DNA of 8,895 nt from an uncultured Bacillota bacterium (GTDB lineage Bacteria > Bacillota > Clostridia > Peptostreptococcales > Anaerovoracaceae): contig CAMJRV010000075.1 of NCBI GenBank assembly GCA_946408315.1, forward strand, positions 1 to 8,895, read 5' to 3'. The translations under genes were made by a program, and so were the position numbers. This document shows positions 1 to 7,091 of the stretch, one piece after another. The first letter of the stretch is position 1. Every line of letters starts with the position of its first letter. The notes below the pieces were generated by a model. It was not told the DNA's origin. It was given only the letters and a program-made list of their open reading frames with translations, and did no database searches.

Positions 1-318
1 AAGGTGGTCAAACATATCAAATCCAACGGAATCGTGCTGGCGAAGGAAGGCAGGACCATCGGCGTCGGCCCCGGACAGGTCAACCGGATCTGGGCTGTAG
101 AAAATTCGATCCGCCAGGCGACAGCAGGCACCGAGGGAGCAGTTCTTGCGTCCGACGCGTTCTTCCCCTTTGACGACTGCGTGACCGCGGCCGCAAAAGC
201 GGGGATTACAGCCATCATTCAGCCGGGCGGCTCGGTCAACGACGAGGACTCCATCAAAAAGGCGAATGAAATGGGGATTGCCATGGTGTTTACCGGAATG
301 CGGCATTTCAAACATTAG
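1..318 (+). CDS. purH: Bifunctional AICAR formyltransferase/IMP cyclohydrolase, C-terminal end (partial)
   Basis: This is the last 105 codons of PurH; the 5' part lies outside the window and the frame is open from base 1. PurH catalyses the last two steps of de novo IMP synthesis in the cytoplasm: formyl transfer from 10-formyl-THF to AICAR, then ring closure. The visible part is the end of the AICAR transformylase domain. It shows the family's typical C-terminal blocks: [12 protein letters not shown] near the start, [28 protein letters not shown] and the terminal [11 protein letters not shown] followed by TAG. A complete family member has about 510 residues. purD follows 254 bp downstream on the same strand, the usual order at the end of clostridial pur operons. 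The wide gap is filled by a palindromic element whose left edge touches the purH stop codon. Identification is secure; only the truncation by the window edge limits it. Confidence 0.96.
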   Translation, partial: KVVKHIKSNGIVLAKEGRTIGVGPGQVNRIWAVENSIRQATAGTEGAVLASDAFFPFDDCVTAAAKAGITAIIQPGGSVNDEDSIKKANEMGIAMVFTGMRHFKH

Positions 319-511
319 CGCTTTGTCTATCGAAAATACTCGTTGCTTTGCCATTCTCACTTTTACAGTCGCCGCCTTTGGAACGGAAAACAAACGGCAT
401 CCGTGAAACGGTGTTTTCCTAAACGACTTCGTCGTTTGCCAAAGGCGTTGCTCCCTTAAAAAGGAGAATGTATCAAAGCAACTCGGATATTTTCTTATCG
501 CCAAAGCTGCT
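317..511. repeat. Complex nested palindromic element between purH and purD
   Basis: Almost the whole purH-purD gap is an imperfect palindrome. Outer arms match as ordered blocks: GCTTTG (320-325) with CAAAGC (502-507), GAAAATA (332-338) with TATTTTC (488-494), TTGCTTTG (343-350) with CAAAGCAA (474-481), and CATTCTC (352-358) with GAGAATG (464-470). Nested inside are CGCCTTTGG (373-381) with CCAAAGGCG (439-447), GGAAAAC (385-391) with GTTTTCC (413-419), ACGG (394-397) with CCGT (401-404), and a perfect 7-bp hairpin at 421-437 with loop TTC. As RNA it would fold into a long stem with a branched head. No ORF or T-run terminator is visible in it. It resembles a non-autonomous miniature element or intergenic structured repeat; a structured RNA acting within the pur transcript is the alternative. 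No second copy occurs in this window, so repetition in the genome is inferred. Confidence 0.7.
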
Positions 512-572
512 AATACTGTTTCAATAGACCAAATATTAATAAACTAGATATTAAATTGAGGTAAAAGAGAAA

Positions 573-1910
573 ATGAAAATATTGATTGTTGGAGGCGGCG
601 GCCGTGAGCATGCTCTCGCGTGGAAGCTGGCCCAGAGTGAAAGGGTGGACAAGCTCTTCTGTGCGCCGGGAAACGCGGGGATTGGGCTGCTCGCCGAATG
701 CGTACCGCTCAAGGCGGAGGATGTGGACGGAATCTGCGCCTTTGCAGAGAAAGAGAAGATCGATCTTACGGTGATCGGACCGGAGATTCCCCTCTCTCTC
801 GGGATCGTGGACGCCTTGAACGACAGAGGCTTGAGGGCGTTTGGACCCAATCGGGAATGCGCCCGTCTGGAAGCCAGCAAGTCCTTTACAAAGGCTTTTC
901 TGGCAAGACACGGCATTCCGACTGCGGGCTACCGGGAGTTTACCGATATTCATGAACTGAAGCAGTCCATCGGACTGTTCGGATATCCGATGGTCATCAA
1001 AGCCGACGGCCTGGCCGCGGGAAAGGGCGTCGTTATCGCAGAGGATGAGACATCGGCGGTGGCGGCCATCGATCAGATCATGGGGGACCGAATCTTCGGA
1101 ACAGCGGGAGACAGGATCGTTGTGGAAGAGTTCCTGGCGGGGATCGAAGCGTCGGTGCTGTGCTTTGTGGACGGAAAGACGATCGTTCCCATGGAGTCAG
1201 CCCAAGACTATAAGCGAATATTCGATGGCGATAAGGGCCCCAATACGGGGGGCATGGGAGCTTATTCACCTAGCCTGATCTTCCATGACGAGCTGGAAAA
1301 TCAAATCCGGGAAAGAATTCTTGAGCCGACGATAAAAGGTTTTCAGGAAGATGGGCTCGATTTCAAAGGGGTGCTCTTTATCGGGCTGATGATCACGGCG
1401 GAAGGTCCGAAGGTGATCGAGTTCAACAACCGGTTCGGTGACCCCGAAACCCAAGCCGTGCTTCCGCGGATGAAGACCGACCTGCTGGAAATCATGGAAG
1501 CGGTCCTTGAGGAACGGCTCTCAGAACAGACCATCGAATGGAGCGAAAAGAAGGTGGTCTGCGTGGGAATGGCGTCCGGCGGCTATCCCGGGGATTACGA
1601 GAAGGGAAAGCCGATTTCAGGACTTGACGCTGTAGACAGCGACATTATTGTATTCCACAGCGGAACAAAGTTCATGAATAATGAAAGCGTATCGTCATTA
1701 GACGATGCTGTTGGAAATAAGAGCATGGAGACGACTGAAAACAGGGGAACATGCGCGATCGTGACCGATGGGGGCCGGGTGCTCGGCGTGACTGCGCTGG
1801 GATATACCCATGAAGAGGCCCGGGAAAAGGCGTATCGAAACGTGGCACGGATTTCCTTTGAAGGCGCCCAGTACCGGAAGGACATCGGACAGCTGAATGA
1901 TCAGAAATGA
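573..1910 (+). CDS. purD: Phosphoribosylamine-glycine ligase (GAR synthetase)
   Basis: Catalyses the ATP-dependent joining of phosphoribosylamine and glycine to give GAR, the second step of de novo purine synthesis. The 445-aa product has the full ATP-grasp architecture: N-terminal fold with GGGGREHA (7-14) and GPE (69-71), ATP-grasp segments KADGLAAGKGV (143-153) and GPNTGGMGAYSP (222-233), the metal-binding EFNNRFGDPETQ (283-294), and a C-terminal domain ending with GGRVLGVTALG (400-410). The ATG at 573 is chosen because the glycine-rich loop follows directly and GAGGT lies at 558-562, about 10 nt upstream. Usual length is about 415-425 residues. The excess sits in one place, about residues 367-394, between HSGTK and VTDGG, where most relatives have only about six residues. 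This insert (about 1671-1754) is more A+T-rich than its flanks and reads smoothly through. All core motifs remain, so activity is expected. Co-transcription with purH is likely. Confidence 0.96.
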   Translation: MKILIVGGGGREHALAWKLAQSERVDKLFCAPGNAGIGLLAECVPLKAEDVDGICAFAEKEKIDLTVIGPEIPLSLGIVDALNDRGLRAFGPNRECARLEASKSFTKAFLARHGIPTAGYREFTDIHELKQSIGLFGYPMVIKADGLAAGKGVVIAEDETSAVAAIDQIMGDRIFGTAGDRIVVEEFLAGIEASVLCFVDGKTIVPMESAQDYKRIFDGDKGPNTGGMGAYSPSLIFHDELENQIRERILEPTIKGFQEDGLDFKGVLFIGLMITAEGPKVIEFNNRFGDPETQAVLPRMKTDLLEIMEAVLEERLSEQTIEWSEKKVVCVGMASGGYPGDYEKGKPISGLDAVDSDIIVFHSGTKFMNNESVSSLDDAVGNKSMETTENRGTCAIVTDGGRVLGVTALGYTHEEAREKAYRNVARISFEGAQYRKDIGQLNDQK

Positions 1911-1927
1911 ATGATGGCCAGTCATTT

Positions 1928-1973
1928 AAAAAAATAAAGGCGCTTCATAGAATCCTGATTCTATGAAGCGCCT
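1928..1973 (-). terminator. Intrinsic terminator of the leftward operon
   Basis: A perfect 16-bp stem, AGGCGCTTCATAGAAT (1938-1953) pairing with 1958-1973, closes a 4-nt CCTG loop. Read on the minus strand, the stem is followed by TTTATTTTTTT (1938 down to 1928), a classic intrinsic terminator 27 nt beyond the permease stop codon. Read on the plus strand, the stem is followed by CGTCATGAGC with no T-run, so it should stop purD transcription poorly if at all. The two operons converge here. Confidence 0.85.
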
Positions 1974-1999
1974 CGTCATGAGCGGAAACGACCGGGTTT

Positions 2000-2684
2000 T
2001 TATGTAGCATTATTGGAATTAGACTGGAGTCTCAGTTCTTCATCAGACAGGTTTATCAGACGCTTTTTCGCATTCAGATATTTTCCGACAATGAACAGAA
2101 GAATGAATATGGGAATGCCGAATAGGGCGGTCATCCTGCTGTTTTCATCAATAATTGTGCCGGCCAGCGCCGCAAGACAGACAGTGGCTGTCATAATCGG
2201 CCCGATGGGATACCACCTGCTCTTATACTGCAGCGTTTCGACGTCAATGTTTTGGTTCTTCAGCCATCCCCTGAACTTCACATGGCTGAGGGAAATGGCC
2301 AGCCAGGAAAATACGGTCGCTAATCCCGAAGCGGAGATTAAAATGATGTAGACCTTATCTGCTCCCATAAAATTCGTCAGAAATGCGAAACCTCCCAATG
2401 AGGAAGTTAAAAGCACCGAGGCGATAGGAATGCCTCTTGAATTGGTTTTTGCAAAAACTTTAGGAGCTTTTCCTTCTTGCGCAATTGCATACAGCATGCG
2501 GCTGGCAGAATAAATTCCTGAATTGGCGCAGGACAGAACGGCGGTCAGAACAATAAAATTCATGATAGAAGCCGCATAGGGAATTCCTGCGTATTCAAAA
2601 ATTGCGGTAAAAGGACTGATGAGAACGGATGCGTCCTGATAAGGAAGAAGCGCTCCCATTACAAAGATAGCGCCGATATAAAAT
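2000..2684 (-). pseudogene. AAT-family amino-acid permease, C-terminal fragment cut off by IS
   Basis: This is the 3' half of the permease whose 5' half lies at 4159-4918. After the target duplication it reads FYIGAIFVMGALLPYQD and continues to TAA at 2000-2002, encoding the last 225 residues of the restored protein. It holds the later membrane segments of the APC superfamily fold, the conserved NSGIYSASRMLYAIA block with AQEGKAPKVFAKTN, and a hydrophilic C-terminal tail. Deleting the IS and one 8-bp repeat (1482 bp, a multiple of three) joins the halves in frame at Tyr253-Ile254 and gives 478 residues, normal for the family. A 219-codon ORF starting at an internal ATG (2659) remains, but it lacks the first membrane segments and any convincing ribosome binding site, so function is very unlikely. 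The terminator at 1928-1973 follows. Confidence 0.93.
2677..2684. repeat. Target-site duplication, left copy (TATAAAAT)
   Basis: TATAAAAT lies immediately outside the left IS end and is repeated exactly at 4159-4166 outside the right end. Eight bp is the usual duplication length in the IS256 family. The perfect match indicates simple insertion and argues for a fairly recent event. Confidence 0.93.
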
Positions 2685-2712
2685 GAGACTGTGAAAAAAA
2701 GTCTGTAAAATA
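2685..2712 (+). repeat. IS left terminal inverted repeat
   Basis: The left end starts GAGACTGTGAAAAAAAGTCT. Over 28 nt it matches 22 positions of the right end read inward from 4158. The shared blocks are GAG, TGTGAAA and TCTGTAAA, a pattern typical of IS256-family termini, which transposase binds. Confidence 0.88.
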
Positions 2713-2733
2713 ATTAAAGTCAGTAGCCTTCTA

Positions 2734-2742
2734 TGGTAAAAT
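2734..2742 (+). promoter_or_regulatory. Probable transposase promoter, extended -10
   Basis: TGGTAAAAT forms a TGn extended -10 with TAAAAT at 2737-2742 (5 of 6 to consensus), 25 nt before the transposase start. No good -35 is visible at the proper distance. A ribosome binding site AGGAGG follows at 2754-2759, with 8 nt to the ATG at 2768. Confidence 0.5.
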
Positions 2743-2767
2743 CCAATTATCATAGGAGGCTATTATT

Positions 2768-3994
2768 ATGGCAAAGAGAAAAGAATCAATGAGCGAAGGG
2801 AAAAAGAATATTATCGCAGCTTTAATCGACGAATATGACATTGAAACTGCCGAGGATATTCAAGACGCATTGAAAGACCTTCTGGGCGGTACCATCAAAA
2901 GTATGATGGAAGCTGAGATGGACGACCATCTTGGTTACAAGAGCTATGAGCGAAGCGATAATACGAATTCCCGAAACGGCTCAAAAACCAAAGCAATTAG
3001 GAGCAAATACGGCGAATTCCCCCTTGAGGTGCCACAGGATCGAGAAAGCACCTTCGAACCGGCTATTGTCAAGAAACGACAAAAGGATATTTCTGGGATA
3101 GACGACAAGATCATTGCCATGTATGCCAAAGGACTTACCACCAGGCAGATTTCCGAACAGATTGAGGATATTTACGGCTTTGAATGCAGCGAAGGATTCA
3201 TATCCGATGTGACGGATAAAATTCTGCAGGAAATTGATGACTGGCAGCGCCGTCCCCTTGATGAAATCTATCCGGTAATCTTTATTGATGCTGTCCACTT
3301 CTCAGTACGGGAAGATAATGTGATCAAGAAACGAGCCGCCTATGTAATGCTTGCGATCACTCTGTCCGGTAAGAAGGAAGTCATCAACCTGCAGATAGGA
3401 GAAAACGAGAGCAGCAAATACTGGCTGGGAATCCTTAACGATTTGAAGAACCGTGGAGTAAAGGATATCATGCTGATCTGTGCAGACGGGCTTACAGGGA
3501 TAAAAGAAGCCATCACAGCAGCCTTCCCCAATACAGAATACCAACGCTGCATCGTCCATCAGGTAAGGAATACGCTCAGATATGTCTCGTACAAGGATAT
3601 GAAGAAATTTGCCGCAGATCTGAAAACCATCTACTTGGCTCCGAATGAACAGCAGGGATATGACAATATGCAAAGAACTTCAGAAAAGTGGAACGATCAG
3701 TATCCCCATGCGATGAAGAGCTGGGAGCAGAACTGGGATGTTCTGTCTCCGATCTTCAAATTCTCCAGCGATACCAGAAAGATGATCTATACCACGAATG
3801 CAATTGAAAGCCTTAACAGCACATACAAGAAGCTTAACCGGCAGAGAAGCGTGTTTCCAAGCGATAAGGCCCTGCTTAAAGCCTTGTATCTTTCGACGCT
3901 CCAAGCTACAAAAAAATGGGGCCTTCCGTTGAGGGACTGGGGCAAGGTTTACGGCGAATTTGCGATCATGTACGAGGGAAGGATACCCCTTTAG
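2768..3994 (+). CDS. IS256-family (mutator-type) DDE transposase
   Basis: The 408-aa protein excises and inserts the surrounding IS by DDE chemistry. Family hallmarks are visible in order: an N-terminal region with EMDDHLGY (50-57) and RNGSKTK (69-75), LEVPQDRESTFEP (86-98), the first catalytic Asp in FIDAVHF (D174), the second in CADGLTG (D240), the CIVHQVRN block (261-268), and the catalytic Glu in TTNAIESLN (E347) followed by KKLNRQRSVFPS. All three acidic residues are present and length is usual for the family (about 390-410), so it should be active. The ATG at 2768 is supported by AGGAGG 8 nt upstream. Transcription runs opposite to the interrupted permease. Confidence 0.97.
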   Translation: MAKRKESMSEGKKNIIAALIDEYDIETAEDIQDALKDLLGGTIKSMMEAEMDDHLGYKSYERSDNTNSRNGSKTKAIRSKYGEFPLEVPQDRESTFEPAIVKKRQKDISGIDDKIIAMYAKGLTTRQISEQIEDIYGFECSEGFISDVTDKILQEIDDWQRRPLDEIYPVIFIDAVHFSVREDNVIKKRAAYVMLAITLSGKKEVINLQIGENESSKYWLGILNDLKNRGVKDIMLICADGLTGIKEAITAAFPNTEYQRCIVHQVRNTLRYVSYKDMKKFAADLKTIYLAPNEQQGYDNMQRTSEKWNDQYPHAMKSWEQNWDVLSPIFKFSSDTRKMIYTTNAIESLNSTYKKLNRQRSVFPSDKALLKALYLSTLQATKKWGLPLRDWGKVYGEFAIMYEGRIPL

Positions 3995-4016
3995 ACTAAG
4001 CCCAATACGGTAAGAA

Positions 4017-4040
4017 GGGCGCCTTTTTTCAAAGGTGCCC
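4017..4040 (+). terminator. Weak hairpin downstream of transposase
   Basis: GGGCGCCTT (4017-4025) pairs with AAGGTGCCC (4032-4040), with one G-T wobble and a 6-nt loop. There is no T-run after it on the plus strand, as TTGACATACC follows, so it is at best a weak terminator of the transposase transcript. It could also shield the transposase from read-through. It abuts the -35 of the outward promoter. Confidence 0.4.
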
Positions 4041-4069
4041 TTGACATACCCAAATTAATTTAATATATT
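4041..4069 (+). promoter_or_regulatory. Candidate outward-facing promoter of the IS
   Basis: A perfect -35 TTGACA (4041-4046) is followed after exactly 17 bp by TATATT (4064-4069), 5 of 6 to the -10 consensus, in an A+T-rich context. It faces right, out of the IS, about 90 bp from its end. A start near 4076 would give a transcript antisense to the 5' permease fragment and then the decarboxylase gene. Outward promoters are known among IS256-family elements. A small hairpin directly downstream might attenuate it. Confidence 0.55.
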
Positions 4070-4082
4070 GGTTTGGTAATCG

Positions 4083-4105
4083 GGTGCTTGAAAAATGCAC
4101 CTTTT
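4083..4105 (+). terminator. Small hairpin with T-run after outward promoter
   Basis: GGTGC (4083-4087) pairs with GCACC (4097-4101), followed by TTTTC. The stem is only 5 bp with a 9-nt loop, so termination would be weak. It sits just after the expected start of the outward promoter. Confidence 0.25.
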
Positions 4106-4130
4106 CTAAATCGGATTTACCATAGAAAGC

Positions 4131-4158
4131 TAATTTACAGAGTTAATTTCACACACTC
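4131..4158 (-). repeat. IS right terminal inverted repeat
   Basis: Read inward from 4158 on the minus strand, the end begins GAGTGTGTGAAATTAACTCT. It pairs with the left terminal repeat at 22 of 28 positions, mismatches lying mainly at positions 4-5 and 13-17. Confidence 0.88.
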
Positions 4159-4166
4159 TATAAAAT
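4159..4166. repeat. Target-site duplication, right copy (TATAAAAT)
   Basis: Exact copy of 2677-2684, directly outside the right IS end. On the minus strand it is ATTTTATA, part of the permease codons for Ile-Phe-Tyr. Confidence 0.93.
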
Positions 4167-4918
4167 ATCATAATTCGCCAAAAAACAGTTTTTACAGCCT
4201 TCGGTATATTTTTTTCAGGTTCACTCGTTTCGCCGCTGGCGATTCCAATGATTTCTGTTCCTAAGAAAGCATATACCGCAGTATACATACATGCGATTAC
4301 ACCCAACGCTCCGGTTGGAAAGAGCCCTCCATATGCGGTAAAATTGCTCAAACCTGTTTGCGGCGGATTTCCTAATACACCTGAAATCATCAGAATTCCC
4401 ACCAGGATAAACACCGCGACGGAAAGCACTTTAATTCCGGCAAACCAAAACTCTGTCTCTCCATATGCCTTTACACTCAGGATATTAATCGTCAAAAGGA
4501 TGGCAAGGAATAAAATGCTCCACACGAGCATCGGAACCGATGGAAACCAATAAGACATCAGAATTGCGGCAACAACCATTTCAATTCCGGTAACAATAGC
4601 CCAACTGAACCAGTAGTTCCATCCTACCGCAAAGCCGAATGCCGGATTCACGAATTTTGAACTATAGGTTGAAAATGATCCGGATATCGGCAGATAGACC
4701 GACATTTCCCCTAAGCTGGTAACCATAAAATAGACCATGACTCCGATAACCGCATATGCGATCATGGCGCCGAAACCGCCGGCTACGTTCAGCGTGTTTC
4801 CCGTTGCGAGAAACAATCCGTCGCCGATAGCACCTCCAATCGCGATCATGGCAATATGTCTGCTTTTTAAACCTCGTTTCAGTTTATTCTGGTTAAGATT
4901 AGTCATATCACTTGACAT
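4159..4918 (-). pseudogene. AAT-family amino-acid permease, N-terminal fragment cut by IS
   Basis: This 5' half of the permease encodes residues 1-253 of a restored 478-aa integral membrane protein of the amino acid-polyamine-organocation superfamily. It begins with a charged cytoplasmic tail and the AAT-family signature LKSRHIAMIAIGGAIGDGLF (residues 17-36), includes about seven hydrophobic segments, and ends with SEPEKNIPKAVKTVFWRI before the break at Tyr253. In the present sequence the frame runs nine codons into the IS and stops near 4130. The ATG at 4918 has a strong GGAGG with 8 nt spacing. It starts 33 bp after the decarboxylase stop, as the last operon gene. The family includes LysP, RocE, GabP and proline permeases; the neighbouring decarboxylase suggests a basic amino acid or derivative, but the sequence does not prove the substrate. 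Confidence 0.93.
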
Positions 4919-4951
4919 AAAATTACCTCCTTAAAAATAGCGCGGACACGA

Positions 4952-6406
4952 TTATTTTTCTCTGTCCTGACCAACAAAGACCTCGCCCAGCTCATTCAGG
5001 CCAATGACCTTTTCGCCATGTTCCCTCAGAAACTGTATATATCGGATTAATTCATCGGTAAATTTTTCTCCGGGACATACCAGAGGAATGCCGGGAGGAT
5101 AAGGGATCACACTGGAAGCACAGATAAGACCTTTTGAATCTGTCAGGGGAACTCTGGTTTTGATTTCGGGAATTTCAGATATTTCGGACCTTGCAAATGC
5201 ACAAATTGATGACTGATGACTATTCTTTACAGCGGCGAGATTGCTTTCCTTCACACAGGATCTGCTGGAGGCAATTTCACCAAGCGCTTGAATCAATTTT
5301 TCAAAATCCCTTCTTGTATTGCCGACTCCCGACATACACATCAAGATATTTCCGGTAATCAATTCGCTGTATATGCCATGTTCCATCAGAAGAATTTCCA
5401 GTTCGCCTCCGGAGAGGCCCAGCGCACTCATATCCAGGTTGATTTTTGTTTTATCCAGCCCGGCGATACGGCTCATAACCTTCAAGCCTTTTATACCGGC
5501 CGCTTCTCCATAAAAGTACTCCAGACCTTCCTTCCACCGCGCCATTAATTCGGCGCCGTGCTCTTCCAGAATAGACGCATTAATATCCAGCGAGCTCATC
5601 AAAAGGTAAGATGGGCTGGTGCTTTGGATCGCCTGAAGCTTGTCTTCCAGAACATACCGGTCGACCCTGTCGGAATTCAGATTCAATACGGCGCTCTGGG
5701 TAAAAGAAGCTAACGTTTTATGAATGCTGTTTACCACAAGGTCCGCCCCCAGTTCCTCCGCAGATCGAGGCAAATCCGAAATCTTATGACGGCTGAAAAA
5801 TTTCAGGTGAGCACCATGGGCCTGATCGATAATTAAAACCCTGCCTTTGCGGTGGACAACTTCTGCAATTTTTTCTACATCGCTGCAGATGCCGTAATAG
5901 TTTGGACTTGGGAGAATAACAGCATATGCGTCAGGATTTTCGTCCAAAAGTCCGGCAATCTCATTCTCGTTGATTTTCCCCGAGATTCCGTATTCCTCGA
6001 TCATCTCCGGATAGGCATAAACAGGCTGTATATTGCCCAAGGTTAAAGCATTAAAAACGGATTTGTGACAATTTCTTGCCATAATCAGTTTTTTCCCTCT
6101 CGGGACGGACGCCAATATAGAAGCGATAATGCCCCCGCTGGTGCCATTGATCAGCAGATACGAATTATTCACTTCGTAAAGCTGGGCATACTTTTCCTGC
6201 ACCTCTTTGATGATCCCCTCGGCTTGAAACAAATTATCCGCACCAGGGATTTCCGTCACATCGCAATCCATCATATCCTGAAGGAAATCGGAATATCCGA
6301 AACTCCGATAAATAGCAGAACCTTTGTGCCCCGGCATATGAAAGGATACAGGCTGCTCTTGGGCATGACTCATTAAAAATTCAACCATGGGTTTTTGTTT
6401 GTTCAT
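4952..6406 (-). CDS. Orn/Lys/Arg-family PLP-dependent decarboxylase
   Basis: Encodes a 484-aa fold-type I PLP enzyme of the Gram-positive SpeA/YaaO-like group, which removes the carboxyl group of arginine, lysine or ornithine to give agmatine, cadaverine or putrescine. Visible motifs: HMPGHKG (23-29), PGADNL (54-59), GTSGG (88-92) for phosphate binding, H114 in ARNCHKS as likely ring-stacking residue, DQAHGAH (194-200) with D194 for the pyridine nitrogen, and SIHKT (227-231) with K230 as the Schiff-base lysine. The C-terminal domain carries SSVIPYPPGIPLVCPGE (431-447), typical of the family. Length is normal. It lacks the receiver-like wing domain of large enterobacterial enzymes. The ATG at 6406 is followed directly by family-like sequence, but its ribosome binding site is poor, since AAGGA lies 18 nt upstream; coupling to the preceding gene, 35 bp away, is possible. 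Which amino acid it acts on cannot be told here. Confidence 0.9.
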   Translation of the reverse strand: MNKQKPMVEFLMSHAQEQPVSFHMPGHKGSAIYRSFGYSDFLQDMMDCDVTEIPGADNLFQAEGIIKEVQEKYAQLYEVNNSYLLINGTSGGIIASILASVPRGKKLIMARNCHKSVFNALTLGNIQPVYAYPEMIEEYGISGKINENEIAGLLDENPDAYAVILPSPNYYGICSDVEKIAEVVHRKGRVLIIDQAHGAHLKFFSRHKISDLPRSAEELGADLVVNSIHKTLASFTQSAVLNLNSDRVDRYVLEDKLQAIQSTSPSYLLMSSLDINASILEEHGAELMARWKEGLEYFYGEAAGIKGLKVMSRIAGLDKTKINLDMSALGLSGGELEILLMEHGIYSELITGNILMCMSGVGNTRRDFEKLIQALGEIASSRSCVKESNLAAVKNSHQSSICAFARSEISEIPEIKTRVPLTDSKGLICASSVIPYPPGIPLVCPGEKFTDELIRYIQFLREHGEKVIGLNELGEVFVGQDREK

Positions 6407-6441
6407 TTTCTACACCATTTCCATTCCTTCTGCTTATTTGA

Positions 6442-7086
6442 TCAGTCCAGCACCGCGATAGCCCTGATAGGAGAACCGTCTGCATCGATGTGCTTTAAAG
6501 GAAGCGCAAAGAAGGTAAACAGATTATGACCTACAAGATCTAAATTCCTTAAGTTTTCAATCACAACTATTTCGTTGTTTTGAAATAGTTTTTTGTGAAT
6601 CGTTAAATTTTCATCCGCAATGGGATCGATTCCGATTACGTCCAATCCCACTCCCTTTTTCTTTCCCTGAATTAAAAACTCAACCACTTCATCATCCACA
6701 TAGGGATAGTCTCCGAAATACTGCGGTGTTCCCCAATATTTGTCCCAGCCCAGATGAAATAATATGAATTCTGCGCGTTCCGCATTTTCACGGTTCTGAT
6801 TAATTTGCTCCACGGTTATCTGCTGACCTTCCTGAAGAGCGGTACAGTCAATCACTGCCGCTTTTCCAACAAACTGATCAATCGGAAATTGGTCGAGGGT
6901 GGTTCGTCCTTTAAAAAGATGTGCAGGCGGGTCCATATGCGTGCCTGTATGAGTGTACATCGTCATAAGAGTTTCTTTAAATCCATCCACTTCATACGAG
7001 TTGGCCGGCTGCAGCTTTGGACCTTCTGTCCCCGGATATACAGGCATATCCTCTGAAATCACATGTGTCAAATCAATAATTCTCAT
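6442..7086 (-). CDS. Cyclase-family metal-dependent hydrolase (kynurenine formamidase-like)
   Basis: A 214-aa member of the cyclase family (Pfam PF04199), whose characterised members include kynurenine formamidase KynB and isatin hydrolase. These cytosolic enzymes hydrolyse amide bonds using a divalent metal. The hallmark HTGTHMDPPAH lies at 46-56, providing H46, H50, D52 and H56 as likely metal ligands and catalytic groups. HLGWDKYW (111-118), GLDVIGIDPI (147-156) and the H164...IENL (176-179) segment also match the family. The ATG at 7086 is chosen over an upstream in-frame codon at 7266 because GGAGG lies 5 nt before it, the protein then starts with the family-typical MRIIDLTHVISEDMPVYPG, and the longer form would run across the sigma-54 promoter. 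It is the first gene of the operon. No tryptophan-catabolism genes are nearby, so formylkynurenine as substrate is doubtful; another N-acyl or cyclic amide is as likely. Confidence 0.88.
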   Translation of the reverse strand: MRIIDLTHVISEDMPVYPGTEGPKLQPANSYEVDGFKETLMTMYTHTGTHMDPPAHLFKGRTTLDQFPIDQFVGKAAVIDCTALQEGQQITVEQINQNRENAERAEFILFHLGWDKYWGTPQYFGDYPYVDDEVVEFLIQGKKKGVGLDVIGIDPIADENLTIHKKLFQNNEIVVIENLRNLDLVGHNLFTFFALPLKHIDADGSPIRAIAVLD

Positions 7087-7091
7087 TTCTT

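Larger units (their letters stand above)
2685..4158 (+). mobile_element. Complete IS256-family insertion sequence, 1474 bp
   Basis: The element is bounded by imperfect terminal inverted repeats and an exact 8-bp target duplication (2677-2684 and 4159-4166). It carries one full-length mutator-type transposase on the plus strand, opposite to the permease it interrupts. Boundaries were set where the permease frame breaks on both sides and where the inverted ends beginning GAG meet TATAAAAT. Length is at the upper end of what is usual for the family. The segment between the transposase stop (3994) and the right end holds a hairpin at 4017-4040, a near-consensus outward promoter at 4041-4069 and a small hairpin at 4083-4101. 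Intact ends and an intact catalytic triad suggest it can still move. The exact named IS cannot be assigned without a database. Confidence 0.95.

Noticed and set aside
317..511. Riboswitch or CRISPR-like array between purH and purD
   Set aside because: There are no regularly spaced direct repeats, and no purine or PRPP riboswitch core that I can recognise; the region is an inverted, nested structure inside an operon rather than a leader.
510..953. 147-aa minus-strand open frame over the start of purD
   Set aside because: It overlaps purD almost fully on the other strand, has no family-like features, and is explained as a shadow frame.
2000..2659. 219-codon permease C-terminal ORF as an independent gene
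   Set aside because: It is the severed end of the permease; it lacks the first membrane segments and a ribosome binding site and joins the 5' half exactly when the IS is removed.
5216..5548. 110-aa plus-strand frame within the decarboxylase gene
   Set aside because: Antisense shadow of a well-supported gene, without a ribosome binding site or recognisable motif.
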